From contig NZ_CP062006.1 of the NCBI RefSeq assembly GCF_017487345.1, positions 1,122,001 through 1,186,000 of the forward strand: a DNA stretch of 64,000 nucleotides. Reading direction: 5' to 3'. The translations under genes and the position numbers were made by a program. The notes under the pieces are model-generated. The model had not been told where the DNA came from and ran no database searches. It saw nothing but the letters and a program-made list of their open reading frames with translations. This stretch comes from Brevundimonas pondensis (GTDB lineage Bacteria > Pseudomonadota > Alphaproteobacteria > Caulobacterales > Caulobacteraceae). Below, in pieces: positions 1 to 7,526 of this stretch. The first letter of the stretch is position 1; each line of letters opens with the position of its first letter.

Positions 1-1
1 G

Positions 2-736
2 GTGCTGAAGCGCGCTGCGCGCGAGCCGGAGATCGGCGACCTGGCCCGCTGCCTGATCGCCATGGGCGCGAAGATCGAGGGCCTGGACACCGACGTCCTG
101 ACCATCACCGGCGTCTCGTCGCTGTCGGGCGCGACCTGGTCGGTGATTCCCGACCGGATCGAGATGGGCAGCTATGCGCTGGCGGCGGCGATGGCCGGGG
201 GCGAGGTGCGCCTGACCAAGGGCCGCGCCGACCTGATCACCGCCCTGACCGACAAGATGATCGAGGCCGGGGTCGAGGTCGAAGCCACCGCCGACGGCGT
301 CATCGTCCGTCGCGACCCGACGCAGCGGCTCAAGGCCGTCAACGTCACGACCGAGATCTATCCGGGCTTCGCCACTGACCTGCAGGCCCAGTTCATGGCC
401 CTAATGACGACGGCCGAAGGCGAAAGCGTCATCCACGAGAACATCTTCGAGAACCGCTTCATGCACGCGCCCGAACTGGCGCGTCTGGGCGCCGACATCT
501 CGGTCCATGCCGGTGAGGCGCGGGTGCGTGGCGTCGAGAAGCTGCACGGGGCGCCGGTCATGGCCACCGATCTGCGGGCCTCGATCAGCCTAGTCATGGC
601 CGGTCTGGTCGCGGATGGCGAAACCACAGTCGGTCGCGTGTATCATCTGGATCGCGGCTTCGAGCGGATGGAAGAAAAGCTGGGGGCCTGCGGCGCCGAC
701 GTGCGGCGCGTGAAAGGCGAGGCGGATGAGCACTGA
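2..736 (+). CDS. murA: UDP-N-acetylglucosamine 1-carboxyvinyltransferase (5'-truncated by window edge)
   Basis: C-terminal part (about 244 residues) of MurA, which transfers enolpyruvate from PEP to UDP-GlcNAc in the first committed step of peptidoglycan synthesis in the cytoplasm. The frame is open at the window edge and the family is usually about 420 residues, so the N-terminal half with the catalytic cysteine lies outside. Characteristic stretches are visible: [18 protein letters not shown] and the [10 protein letters not shown] segment, then [17 protein letters not shown]. The last codons overlap the next gene by 11 nt, so the two are probably co-transcribed. The identification is secure; the true start cannot be seen. 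Confidence 0.95.
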   Translation: MLKRAAREPEIGDLARCLIAMGAKIEGLDTDVLTITGVSSLSGATWSVIPDRIEMGSYALAAAMAGGEVRLTKGRADLITALTDKMIEAGVEVEATADGVIVRRDPTQRLKAVNVTTEIYPGFATDLQAQFMALMTTAEGESVIHENIFENRFMHAPELARLGADISVHAGEARVRGVEKLHGAPVMATDLRASISLVMAGLVADGETTVGRVYHLDRGFERMEEKLGACGADVRRVKGEADEH

Positions 737-1208
737 GGTCGAGGCGATCTCTGACAACGACGCGGCGGCGGAAGCCCTGTCGCCCATGGAGCCCTTGCGC
801 CTGCTGGCCGAGGACGCCGTCGATCTGCAGATCATTTCGGCCGCGCTTCAGGACGCCATCATGCGGCCTGTCGATATTCGCTGGGAAAAGGAAGCTCGGC
901 GTCTGACCATCGTCCTGTCGCGCTTCTGCTGGGAGTGCGGCGGCACGCGCGTCATGGCGGCGATGCAGTTCGGCGACGTCGAGGCGGTCAAGAGCAGGCG
1001 GCTGCCGCGCCTGCCTGAATCGGCGCTGGAGCTTCTGGCCCTCGATTTCGAGCCGACCGAGGCCCCCGGCGGCCGCGTCATCCTGATGTTCGCCGGCGGC
1101 GGGGATCTGCGTATCGACGTGGAGTGCCTGGACGCCGTGCTGACGGACCTGTCGGACCGCTGGCCTGCGCGCGTGGCGCCCACACATCTGGATGAGGTGC
1201 AGTCGTGA
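726..1208 (+). CDS. DUF2948 family protein
   Basis: A 160-residue protein of the alphaproteobacterial DUF2948 family, recognised from the segment [20 protein letters not shown] followed by a conserved beta-rich core ([12 protein letters not shown]). Function is unknown. It starts inside the end of murA and its stop overlaps the GTG of the next gene, so it sits in a tight murA-linked operon. In many alphaproteobacteria hisD follows this family directly; here it does not. No signal peptide or membrane segment is visible, so it is probably cytoplasmic. Confidence 0.85.
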   Translation: MSTEVEAISDNDAAAEALSPMEPLRLLAEDAVDLQIISAALQDAIMRPVDIRWEKEARRLTIVLSRFCWECGGTRVMAAMQFGDVEAVKSRRLPRLPESALELLALDFEPTEAPGGRVILMFAGGGDLRIDVECLDAVLTDLSDRWPARVAPTHLDEVQS

Positions 1209-1672
1209 GTGGTCCGCACAAGCTGTCGTCCATCGAGGTGGACGTCGCCTCCCTGCCGGCCGCGACCGCCGAGATCGAACATCAGCGCCGTGTGGCCATC
1301 TTCGATCTGGTTGAGCAGAACAGCTTTACGCCGGAGGGGGCCGAGGGCGGGCCCTATACGCTTCGTCTGTCGTCACAAGACAACCGGCTGGCCTTCGATA
1401 TTGTCGGGCCGGACTTCGCTCGCACCCATGTCCTGTCGCTGTCGCCGATGAAGACGGTGATCCGCGACTACGCCCTGATCTGCGAGAGCTATTACGAGGC
1501 CCTGCGCGGCTCTTCGCCCAGCCAGATCGAGTCGGTCGATATGGGCCGTCGCGGCCTGCACAACGAGGGCGCGGAACTGCTGCGCGCGCGTCTCGAAGGC
1601 AAGGTCGAGATCGACAAGGAAACCGCCCGTCGGCTGTTCACGCTGGTTTGCGCCGTCTATCGACGCGGCTGA
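1205..1672 (+). CDS. UPF0262 family protein
   Basis: A 155-residue protein matching UPF0262, with the typical segments [14 protein letters not shown] (here [10 protein letters not shown]), NRLAFDIV and [14 protein letters not shown]. No biochemical role is known to me. The GTG start overlaps the stop of the DUF2948 gene by 4 nt, which supports translational coupling and fixes the start. It is usually found near hisD and infA in alphaproteobacteria, and infA follows about 100 bp downstream. No membrane segment is seen. Confidence 0.85.
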   Translation: MSGPHKLSSIEVDVASLPAATAEIEHQRRVAIFDLVEQNSFTPEGAEGGPYTLRLSSQDNRLAFDIVGPDFARTHVLSLSPMKTVIRDYALICESYYEALRGSSPSQIESVDMGRRGLHNEGAELLRARLEGKVEIDKETARRLFTLVCAVYRRG

Positions 1673-1773
1673 ACTCGACTATTTCGGCGTTTTGGTGCAT
1701 TAGGCGCCTCCTTCACGGCTCGCGTTCACGCCCGACGCGAGCCTTAAGCCGTTTTTCGGGCGAGAGAGACCGC

Positions 1774-1992
1774 ATGGCCAAGGAAGAGCTTCTCGAGTTC
1801 CCCGGCGTTGTCAGCGAACTGCTGCCGAACGCCACTTTCCGCGTGACGCTGGAAAACGACCACGAGATCATCGCCCACACCGCCGGCAAGATGCGCAAGA
1901 ACCGCATCCGCGTTCTGGCGGGCGACAAGGTGCTGGTCGAAATGACGCCCTACGACCTGACCAAGGGCCGCATCACCTATCGCTTCAAGTAA
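1774..1992 (+). CDS. infA: Translation initiation factor IF-1
   Basis: A 72-residue IF-1, the usual family length. It is a single S1/OB-fold domain that binds the A site of the 30S subunit and helps IF-2 and IF-3 during initiation. The sequence [13 protein letters not shown], then [20 protein letters not shown] and [20 protein letters not shown], is diagnostic. The ATG at 1774 follows a purine-rich GAGAGAGA stretch that serves as ribosome binding site; an upstream in-frame extension does not resemble the family. The maf gene begins 8 nt after its stop. Confidence 0.97.
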   Translation: MAKEELLEFPGVVSELLPNATFRVTLENDHEIIAHTAGKMRKNRIRVLAGDKVLVEMTPYDLTKGRITYRFK

Positions 1993-2000
1993 GGACGCGC

Positions 2001-2600
2001 GTGTCGCGTCCCGACCTTTCGGCTCCGCGGCTGGTTCTGGCCTCGTCGAGCCCGCGCCGCATTGAGCTGCTGGCGCAGATCGGGGTGGTTCCTGATCATG
2101 TTGATCCCGCCGACATCGACGAGACGCCGCTGAAGGGCGAGACGCCGTCGCGTCTGGCCGAGCGCCTGGCGCGCGGCAAGGCCGAGGTCGTGGCGGCGCG
2201 TTCGCCCGACGCCGTCGTCCTGGCCGCCGACACCGTGGTGGCCCTGGGTCGGCGCCTGCTGGAAAAGCCGGCGGACGAAGCCGAGGCCAGGCGTTTCCTC
2301 GAACTGTTGTCGGGTCGCAATCACCGCGTCTTCACCGGCGTCGTCGTGATCGCTGATGGAAAGGCGACCTGCCGGGTCGTCGATACCCGCGTTTCCTTCA
2401 AGACCCTGTCGCCAGAAGAGATCTCGACCTATGTCGCCTCGGGCGAATGGCGCGGCAAGGCGGGCGGGTACGGCATCCAGGGGACGGCCGCCGCCTTCGT
2501 GCGCCGCATCGTCGGCAGCCATCCCGCCGTCATGGGTCTGCCTCTTTATGAAGCGGCCAACCTGCTTCGGGGCGCCGGCTGGCGGCCCAAGAGCGCCTGA
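2001..2600 (+). CDS. maf: Maf-like nucleoside triphosphate pyrophosphatase
   Basis: A 199-residue Maf/HAM1-like protein that hydrolyses non-canonical or modified nucleoside triphosphates to the monophosphates (a house-cleaning role; family members act on dTTP/UTP or m7GTP). The N-terminal signature LVLASSSPRR, the AADTVVALG core and the C-terminal GGYGIQGTAAAFV segment are all present. It uses a GTG start 8 nt after infA and is followed 1 nt later by the RNase E/G-like gene. The infA–maf–RNase–yacG order is common in alphaproteobacteria. The exact substrate subgroup is not assigned. Confidence 0.92.
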   Translation: MSRPDLSAPRLVLASSSPRRIELLAQIGVVPDHVDPADIDETPLKGETPSRLAERLARGKAEVVAARSPDAVVLAADTVVALGRRLLEKPADEAEARRFLELLSGRNHRVFTGVVVIADGKATCRVVDTRVSFKTLSPEEISTYVASGEWRGKAGGYGIQGTAAAFVRRIVGSHPAVMGLPLYEAANLLRGAGWRPKSA

Positions 2601-2601
2601 C

Positions 2602-3639
2602 GTGGCCGATATCGAGGTCTTCCTCGATGAGACGCCGGGCGAGACCCGCGGCGTCATCGCCCGCGACGGCCTCTATACGCATCTGATCCTGCAGCGTGAG
2701 AGCGACCGGCCGAGCGATCGGCTGGGCGCGCGTTGCGTGGGGCGTATCGCGCGGGTCGAACCGGGCCTGCGCGCCGCCTTCGTCGATCTGGGCGCGGGCG
2801 AGCCGTTCGGCTTCCTGCCGCTGGGCAAGGATGACAAGCGGGGGGAGGGGGCCAAGATCGAGGTCGAGGTCACCGCCGAACCGCGCGAACGCAAGGGGCC
2901 GGTGCTGCGCCGCCTGGGTGACGCGTCTGGCGAACCTCGTCTGCTGGCGGCGGGGCCTGACGTGGCCGCGGTGCTTTCGTCTATAGCGCCAGGCGTCGCG
3001 CCTCGGACCGGCGTGGCTGCGATTCGCGCCGCTCTGGAAGCCGAGGAGGATGCGCTGTCCGCTTCGGTCGTTGATCCCGCCTGCGGGCTGGACATGATGA
3101 TCCAGCGCACTCGCGCCCTGATCGCCGTTGATATTGACCATGCTCCCGCGCCGGGTCGCGATTCCCGCAAGAGCCGGGAGGCGGCCAATCGAGCGGGTCT
3201 GGTTCATGCCGCCCGTCTGTTGACGCTCAAAGGGTGGGGCGGACTGGTCGTGGTCGATCTGATCGGCGCGGGTTTGCACGGCGACACTATAATGAAAGGG
3301 GTGCGCGCAGCCTTTGCAACGGAGCCGCAGGCCTTGTTCGGGCCCTTGAGCCGTTTTGGTCTGGTGCAGCTGTCCCTGCCGTGGCGCAGGACTCCGCTGG
3401 ACGAACGGCTGCTGGACGCCGGCGGACGCCCAGCCCTTGAAGCTCGAGCCATCGCCGTCGTGCGTCGGCTTCGCCTCGCCATGCTGTCAGATCCCGCCGC
3501 GCCGCGTTTCGTCGTGCGCTGCACGCCTGAAGAAGCGGCGCTGGCCGCGCCGCTGGCAGAGGCTCTGGGCCCGAGGGGTAGTGTGCTGGCTGATCCATTG
3601 ATGGTCGCCGGCGCCGTCAGAATTGAAGAGGCTCTATAA
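2602..3639 (+). CDS. Short RNase E/G-family protein
   Basis: A 345-residue protein of the ribonuclease E/G family, much shorter than RNase E or RNase G. Residues about 35–95 form an S1-like segment (VGRIARVEPGLRAAFVDLG), followed by a reduced catalytic region with GLVVVDLIGAG and SRFGLVQLS. The first metal-binding aspartate (E. coli RNase E D303, in the VVDLI segment) is kept. The position matching the second aspartate (D346, ten residues before SRFGL) is Thr or Glu here, and the Zn-link CPxC motif is absent. The GTG start lies 1 nt after maf. It may be a catalytically altered RNA-binding relative. Confidence 0.8.
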   Translation: MADIEVFLDETPGETRGVIARDGLYTHLILQRESDRPSDRLGARCVGRIARVEPGLRAAFVDLGAGEPFGFLPLGKDDKRGEGAKIEVEVTAEPRERKGPVLRRLGDASGEPRLLAAGPDVAAVLSSIAPGVAPRTGVAAIRAALEAEEDALSASVVDPACGLDMMIQRTRALIAVDIDHAPAPGRDSRKSREAANRAGLVHAARLLTLKGWGGLVVVDLIGAGLHGDTIMKGVRAAFATEPQALFGPLSRFGLVQLSLPWRRTPLDERLLDAGGRPALEARAIAVVRRLRLAMLSDPAAPRFVVRCTPEEAALAAPLAEALGPRGSVLADPLMVAGAVRIEEAL

Positions 3640-3794
3640 TGTCGCTCTGCCCCATCTGCCGCCGCCAGGAGGCCGTTCCGGCCTACAAGCCCTTCTGCTC
3701 CAAGCGCTGCGCCGACATCGACCTGCAACGCTGGTTCACCGGCGGCTACGCCATTCCGGCCGAAGAAGCGGCCGAAGATGAAAAAGATCGCTGA
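3639..3794 (+). CDS. yacG: DNA gyrase inhibitor / zinc-binding protein YacG
   Basis: A 51-residue zinc-ribbon protein with the YacG pattern: CPIC near the N terminus, then FCSKRCADIDLQRWF and an acidic tail. In E. coli YacG binds GyrB and inhibits gyrase; that role is taken from the family. The ATG overlaps the last base of the preceding stop codon (TAATG), so translation is probably coupled to the RNase E/G-like gene. Length and the four cysteines agree with the family. It ends the infA–maf–RNase operon, just before tRNA-Phe. Confidence 0.93.
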   Translation: MSLCPICRRQEAVPAYKPFCSKRCADIDLQRWFTGGYAIPAEEAAEDEKDR

Positions 3795-3812
3795 ATTGAG
3801 TGAATTGGCGTC

Positions 3813-3840
3813 TGGACAGCCCCGTCAGCCTCGCCTATAG
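3813..3840 (+). promoter_or_regulatory. Possible promoter for tRNA-Phe
   Basis: TGGACA (3813–3818) and CTATAG (3835–3840) are separated by 16 nt and lie 26 nt upstream of the tRNA. The sequence after the -10-like element (ACCCGCCTCTCGCG) resembles that in front of tRNA-His at 7380. Assignment by eye only. Confidence 0.35.
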
Positions 3841-3866
3841 ACCCGCCTCTCGCGACAACGTCGTGC

Positions 3867-3942
3867 GCCTGGATAGCTCAGCTGGTAGAGCAGCGGATTG
3901 AAAATCCGCGTGTCGGTGGTTCGAACCCGCCTCCAGGCACCA
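3867..3942 (+). tRNA. tRNA-Phe (anticodon GAA)
   Basis: Full cloverleaf with acceptor GCCTGGA paired to TCCAGGC, D arm with AGCTCAGCTGGTAGAGC, anticodon GAA at 3900–3902 in the ATTGAAAAT loop region, T loop GGTTCGAACC, and an encoded CCA end (3940–3942). It delivers phenylalanine. It stands alone between yacG and the exbB promoter region. Confidence 0.97.
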
Positions 3943-4382
3943 CTCCCTTACAAATGATGCGACTTTCTGCTTCGCGAGAAGCTGTGCCGTAAAATGGCCT
4001 AAATTTCGCCTTGGGAATTGCATTTCCGTAACATCGCGTGATGCGACGGTTTCGTGTCGTGTTTGTTGCGGTGCCGGCAAATTTCGTGCCGAACTTTCTG
4101 ATTGCTGCAGGTGCGAAGGGGAAAAGAAACTTTGCGCACTTGACGCTACGTGGGGTGTTCGCCAAAGGGACTTAACCGCATTCCTGCTTGCAGGTCGGGG
4201 TGACCGGGATATTGTGCCCGGACCTTGGCGGCGGCGTCCGTTTTCGAACGGATGTCGCGGGGGGGCGGCTCCACCGATCCGGCTCGATCCGGCGGTGGCG
4301 CAATTTCATTATAGGGACGGCCGACTGACGCGGTCCGTGTCTTGGGTTCCACGTGTCAGACCAAAGCAGGAACTGGCGAACA
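3943..4382. other. Intergenic region upstream of exbB
   Basis: About 440 nt without a supported gene. It holds small hairpins: TCCGTTTTCGAACGGA near 4237–4252, and CCACCG…CGGTGG near 4270–4298. It should contain the exbB promoter, but I cannot define -35/-10 boxes. No convincing small coding sequence is seen. Confidence 0.5.
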
Positions 4383-5297
4383 ATGCTCGATAGCAAGAAG
4401 ACGAATATCCTCCTCGCAATGGCCGGCGCCGCCGTCCTGATGGCGAGCTCGCCGGTTCTGGCGCAAGACGCTGCGGCTCCGGCCGCTGCTCCTGCCGCCG
4501 CCGCTGCTCCGGCCGCTCCGGCCGCTGACGCCGCCGCTCCGGCTGCTGACGCCGCTGCCCCCGCCGCTGATCCGACCACGGTCAGCGAGTCGGTCTCGGG
4601 CGGCCACGGCGGCGGCATCACCCCGGTCTCCATGTTCATGGAAGCCACCGCAGTCGTTAAGGCCGTCATGATCGGCCTGCTGCTGGCCTCGATCTTCTCC
4701 TGGACCCTGCTGCTCATCAAGCTGCTGGAGTTCGGCGCTCTGAACAAGGCCACCGACCGCTTCCTGGAAGCCTTCCGCGGCGCCCGCACCATCGCTGACA
4801 TGCGCCGCGTGGCCACGTCGGAAGACTTCGACGGCAACCCGCTGGCCGACATGGCCGCCGCCGCCACCGAAGAAATCGAACTGTCGCGTCAAGCTGGCCT
4901 GGAAGTGACCGGCGCCCATCGCGACTCGGCCCTGCTGCGCTCGCAGAACGCCGTCGCCGCTGTTCAAGCCGGTCTGGCCAAGCGCCTGTCGGGCGGCCAG
5001 CAGTTCCTGGCTTCGGTCGGTTCGTCCGGTCCGTTCATCGGTCTGTTCGGCACCGTTTACGGCATCATGAACTCCTTCATCGGCATCGCCGAGTCCAACA
5101 CGACCAACCTGGCCGTCGTTGCTCCGGGTATCGCTGAAGCCCTGCTGGCCACCGGTATCGGCCTGTTCGCCGCTATCCCGGCCGTTATCTTCTACAACTA
5201 CTTCAACACGCGCATCTCGGCCTACGGCACCCGTTCGGACGGCTTCAATGCTGAACTGATCAACGCCATCTCGCGTCAGCTCGACAAGGGAGCATAA
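4383..5297 (+). CDS. exbB: TonB-system proton channel protein ExbB (MotA/TolQ/ExbB family)
   Basis: A 304-residue ExbB/TolQ-family inner-membrane protein that with ExbD forms the proton channel energising TonB. The ATG at 4383 follows AGGAA and opens a signal peptide ending near SSPVLAQ. A low-complexity Ala/Pro stretch (repeats of PAADAAA) follows, then a first membrane helix near VKAVMIGLLLASIFSWTLLL. The C-terminal half carries the family core (SSGPFIGLFGTVYGIMNSF and GIAEALLATGIGLFAAIPAV). The periplasmic leader and linker make it longer than E. coli ExbB. exbD follows 5 nt later. Confidence 0.93.
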   Translation: MLDSKKTNILLAMAGAAVLMASSPVLAQDAAAPAAAPAAAAAPAAPAADAAAPAADAAAPAADPTTVSESVSGGHGGGITPVSMFMEATAVVKAVMIGLLLASIFSWTLLLIKLLEFGALNKATDRFLEAFRGARTIADMRRVATSEDFDGNPLADMAAAATEEIELSRQAGLEVTGAHRDSALLRSQNAVAAVQAGLAKRLSGGQQFLASVGSSGPFIGLFGTVYGIMNSFIGIAESNTTNLAVVAPGIAEALLATGIGLFAAIPAVIFYNYFNTRISAYGTRSDGFNAELINAISRQLDKGA

Positions 5298-5302
5298 GAC
5301 GG

Positions 5303-5731
5303 ATGGCCGCCAAACTTTCCGGTTCCGGCGGCGGCAAGTACACCGTCGAGGCTAACGCCGAGATCAATGTCACGCCTTTCGTTGACATCATGCTCGTGCT
5401 CCTCATCATCTTCATGGTGGCGGCTCCGCTCGCCACCGTGTCGGTGCCGGTGAAACTGCCTCGCGCCGTTGCACCTCCCGGCAAGAATCCGCCGACGCCC
5501 GTCTTCATCTCCATTCAAAATGATGGCGATGTCTGGATTGGCGACATGCAGTCCTCGCCGGGTTCGCTCGGTGATGACCTGCGCGTCCAGATCGGACGCC
5601 GGAATCCTGCCGACGAGCGTATTTTCATTCGTGCAGACCAGCAGACTCGGTATGGCGACTTCATGCAGGTCATGAACGCCCTCCAGGACAACGGTTTCTA
5701 TAGCGTCGCCCTCGTTGGCGAAGAGCAATAA
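5303..5731 (+). CDS. exbD: Biopolymer transport protein ExbD
   Basis: A 142-residue ExbD/TolR protein: short cytoplasmic N terminus, one membrane helix with the conserved aspartate in INVTPFVDIMLVLLIIFMV, then a periplasmic domain (PVFISIQNDGDVWIGD…). It works with ExbB to convert the proton gradient into TonB movement. The ATG lies 5 nt after exbB and 18 nt separate it from tonB, so the three form one operon. Length and motif are standard. Confidence 0.95.
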   Translation: MAAKLSGSGGGKYTVEANAEINVTPFVDIMLVLLIIFMVAAPLATVSVPVKLPRAVAPPGKNPPTPVFISIQNDGDVWIGDMQSSPGSLGDDLRVQIGRRNPADERIFIRADQQTRYGDFMQVMNALQDNGFYSVALVGEEQ

Positions 5732-5749
5732 GGGGGGCGGGCGAATAGC

Positions 5750-6418
5750 ATGACAGCTGAACCTCACGTCCACCGCGATCCGATCCTGGATCCGCCGAAG
5801 AAGAAGAAGAAGCTTTCGACCGGCGCCATCGTGGGTATCTCCATTTCGGTGATCGTCCACGCCCTGGCGGGCCTGTACTTGTACAATAACAAGTTCAAGC
5901 TGAAGGAAATGACCTACGAGGACGAGGTCGTCGACGTTGAGCTGATGGAGGTTCCGCCTCCGCCGCCGCCGAAGCTTCAGGTGCGTGAACCGCAGATCAA
6001 CACCCAGGCGCCTCCGCCTCCGGTGACTGTGGCCGTCGAACCGACGAAGAAGGAAGACCGCCAGGAATACACGGGCCCGCCCGTGATCGTCCCCGGACCT
6101 CCGCCTCCGCCGGCTCCTCCCGCGCCGCCGAAGCCTTCGGTCATCACCAACCCGAGCTGGTCGCGCCAGGTCCAACCCGAGTTCCCGGAACGCGCTAACT
6201 CGCGCGGTATCGAGTCGGGTTCGGCCAAGGTGAACTGCGCCGTGGCGCCCAACGGCAGCCTTTCGGACTGTCGTGTGGTTGACGAAGATCCTGCCGGCGC
6301 CGGTTTCGGCCAGGCGGTTCTTCGGGCGGCCCGTTCGGGTCGTCTGGCGCCGCGGACTGTCGACGGCGCCGCCGTCGGCGCCCGCGTCGAGTTCACGACC
6401 CGGTTCCGACTGGACTAA
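5750..6418 (+). CDS. tonB: Energy transducer TonB
   Basis: A 222-residue TonB protein: a lysine-rich cytoplasmic N terminus (KKKKKL), a membrane helix (TGAIVGISISVIVHALAGLY) with the histidine typical of TonB, a proline-rich periplasmic linker (EVPPPPPPKLQVREP and later PPPPPAPPAPPKP) and a C-terminal domain with PEFPERANSRGIESGSAKV. It transmits energy to outer-membrane receptors. It is third in the exbB-exbD-tonB operon and is followed directly by a strong terminator. Confidence 0.95.
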   Translation: MTAEPHVHRDPILDPPKKKKKLSTGAIVGISISVIVHALAGLYLYNNKFKLKEMTYEDEVVDVELMEVPPPPPPKLQVREPQINTQAPPPPVTVAVEPTKKEDRQEYTGPPVIVPGPPPPPAPPAPPKPSVITNPSWSRQVQPEFPERANSRGIESGSAKVNCAVAPNGSLSDCRVVDEDPAGAGFGQAVLRAARSGRLAPRTVDGAAVGARVEFTTRFRLD

Positions 6419-6443
6419 GGATCTCATCCGAGATCAGGTTGAA

Positions 6444-6472
6444 CGCCCTGGGGGACACCCCGGGGCGTTTTT
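6444..6472 (+). terminator. Rho-independent terminator after tonB
   Basis: Stem CGCCCTGGGG / CCCCGGGGCG (6444–6453 and 6458–6467) followed by a run of five T. It closes the exbB-exbD-tonB operon. Confidence 0.85.
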
Positions 6473-6555
6473 CTTTGCGCTGTCTGCGCGCCTTTCGAGC
6501 ATGGAGCTTGAGAGGAGGCTGTGCATTATGGGCCTGGAGCATTTCCGGAGGTCCC

Positions 6556-7308
6556 GTGTCGCCCAAGTCCATTCTCGCTACTTTGACGCTTGGTGTCGGG
6601 CTCGTGAGCCTCGGCGCTTGCGCCTACAATGAAACCCTGGGCCGCAATCAGTTCCTGATCGTGGACGACAGCGCCTTGATCCAGCAGTCGCGCGCCGCCT
6701 GGGCCGAGACGCTTCGCACCCAGAAGGTGTCGAGCAACGCCGCACAGAACGCCCGCGTACGCCGCGTCGGCGACCGTATCGTCCAGGCGGCGCGCCTGAC
6801 GGATCGTCACTGGGACTATGCGGTGTTCGAGGACACGACGCCCAACGCCTTCGTGCTGCCATCGGGCCACATCGGTGTGACGACGGGGCTGCTGAACATG
6901 GCCAAGAACGACGATCAGCTGGCGACCGTCATCGGTCACGAGGTGGGTCACGTCGTCGCGCGTCATGCCGCCGAGCGATCCTCGACCAACGCCGCTACGG
7001 GCCTGGTTCTGGGAGCCGTGCAGAGCCAGGCCGGGGACTATGGTCAGGCGGTTCAGGCCTTTGGCGGTCTGGGCGCGCAACTGGGCGTCTTGCTGCCCTT
7101 CTCGCGCAGCCATGAGCTGGAGGCCGATCGTCTTGGCGTCGATTACCTGGCGGCCGCCGGCTACAAGCCTTCGGAAGCCGTGGCCTTGTGGCGCACCATG
7201 GCCCAGCAGCGTCAGTCCTCGACCCCGCAGTTCGCCTCGACCCACCCGTCGGATCAGACGCGGATCGCCGCGCTGGAGCAGTACATCGCCAGTCGGGGAT
7301 GGAACTGA
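6556..7308 (+). CDS. M48-family metallopeptidase, predicted lipoprotein
   Basis: About 250 residues. The GTG at 6556 is preceded by GGAGGT and starts a lipoprotein signal ending in LGAC (Cys22), which supports this start over a longer upstream frame. The zinc motif HEVGH is at about 128–132, followed by the third-ligand segment ELEADRLGVDYLAAAGY. Family members (LoiP/BepA-like) act in the periplasm on damaged or misassembled outer-membrane proteins; that role is inferred. It stands alone between the tonB terminator and tRNA-His. Confidence 0.9.
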   Translation: MSPKSILATLTLGVGLVSLGACAYNETLGRNQFLIVDDSALIQQSRAAWAETLRTQKVSSNAAQNARVRRVGDRIVQAARLTDRHWDYAVFEDTTPNAFVLPSGHIGVTTGLLNMAKNDDQLATVIGHEVGHVVARHAAERSSTNAATGLVLGAVQSQAGDYGQAVQAFGGLGAQLGVLLPFSRSHELEADRLGVDYLAAAGYKPSEAVALWRTMAQQRQSSTPQFASTHPSDQTRIAALEQYIASRGWN

Positions 7309-7352
7309 CGGGGATAAAAGCGATTTCCCAGCGTCGAGGGTAAAAAGGGCGC

Positions 7353-7379
7353 TTGCTCCATCGGGCGAGGCCCGCTAGA
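7353..7379 (+). promoter_or_regulatory. Possible promoter for tRNA-His
   Basis: TTGCTC (7353–7358) and GCTAGA (7374–7379) with a 15-nt spacer lie 23 nt before the tRNA. The following AACCGCCCTCGCG resembles the segment in front of tRNA-Phe. By eye only. Confidence 0.35.
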
Positions 7380-7402
7380 GAACCGCCCTCGCGCAGAGAT
7401 GT

Positions 7403-7479
7403 GCAGCCTTAGCTCAGTTGGTTAGAGCGCCGGTTTGTGGAGCCGGAGGTCCTCAGTTCAAACCTGAGAGGCTGTACCA
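7403..7479 (+). tRNA. tRNA-His (anticodon GTG), divergent alphaproteobacterial type
   Basis: Acceptor GCAGCCT pairs with AGGCTGT, leaving a G1·U72 wobble. The discriminator is A73 and the CCA end is encoded. The anticodon GTG is at 7437–7439. The base before position 1 is T, so the usual G-1 is not encoded and the C73 partner is absent. This matches the unusual tRNA-His known from Caulobacter and some other alphaproteobacteria, which is read by a co-adapted histidyl-tRNA synthetase. Confidence 0.97.
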
Positions 7480-7526
7480 TTCCCCGACAGAATCGCTTTG
7501 GCGTCGGTTCGGGAGGTATCGATCAA

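Noticed and set aside
3835..4165. Small minus-strand frames across tRNA-Phe and the exbB upstream region
   Set aside because: They run through the tRNA and include translated tRNA sequence; no ribosome site or conservation signal is visible.
5276..6427. Minus-strand frame of about 380 codons over exbD-tonB
   Set aside because: Arg/His-rich shadow of two clearly identified genes.
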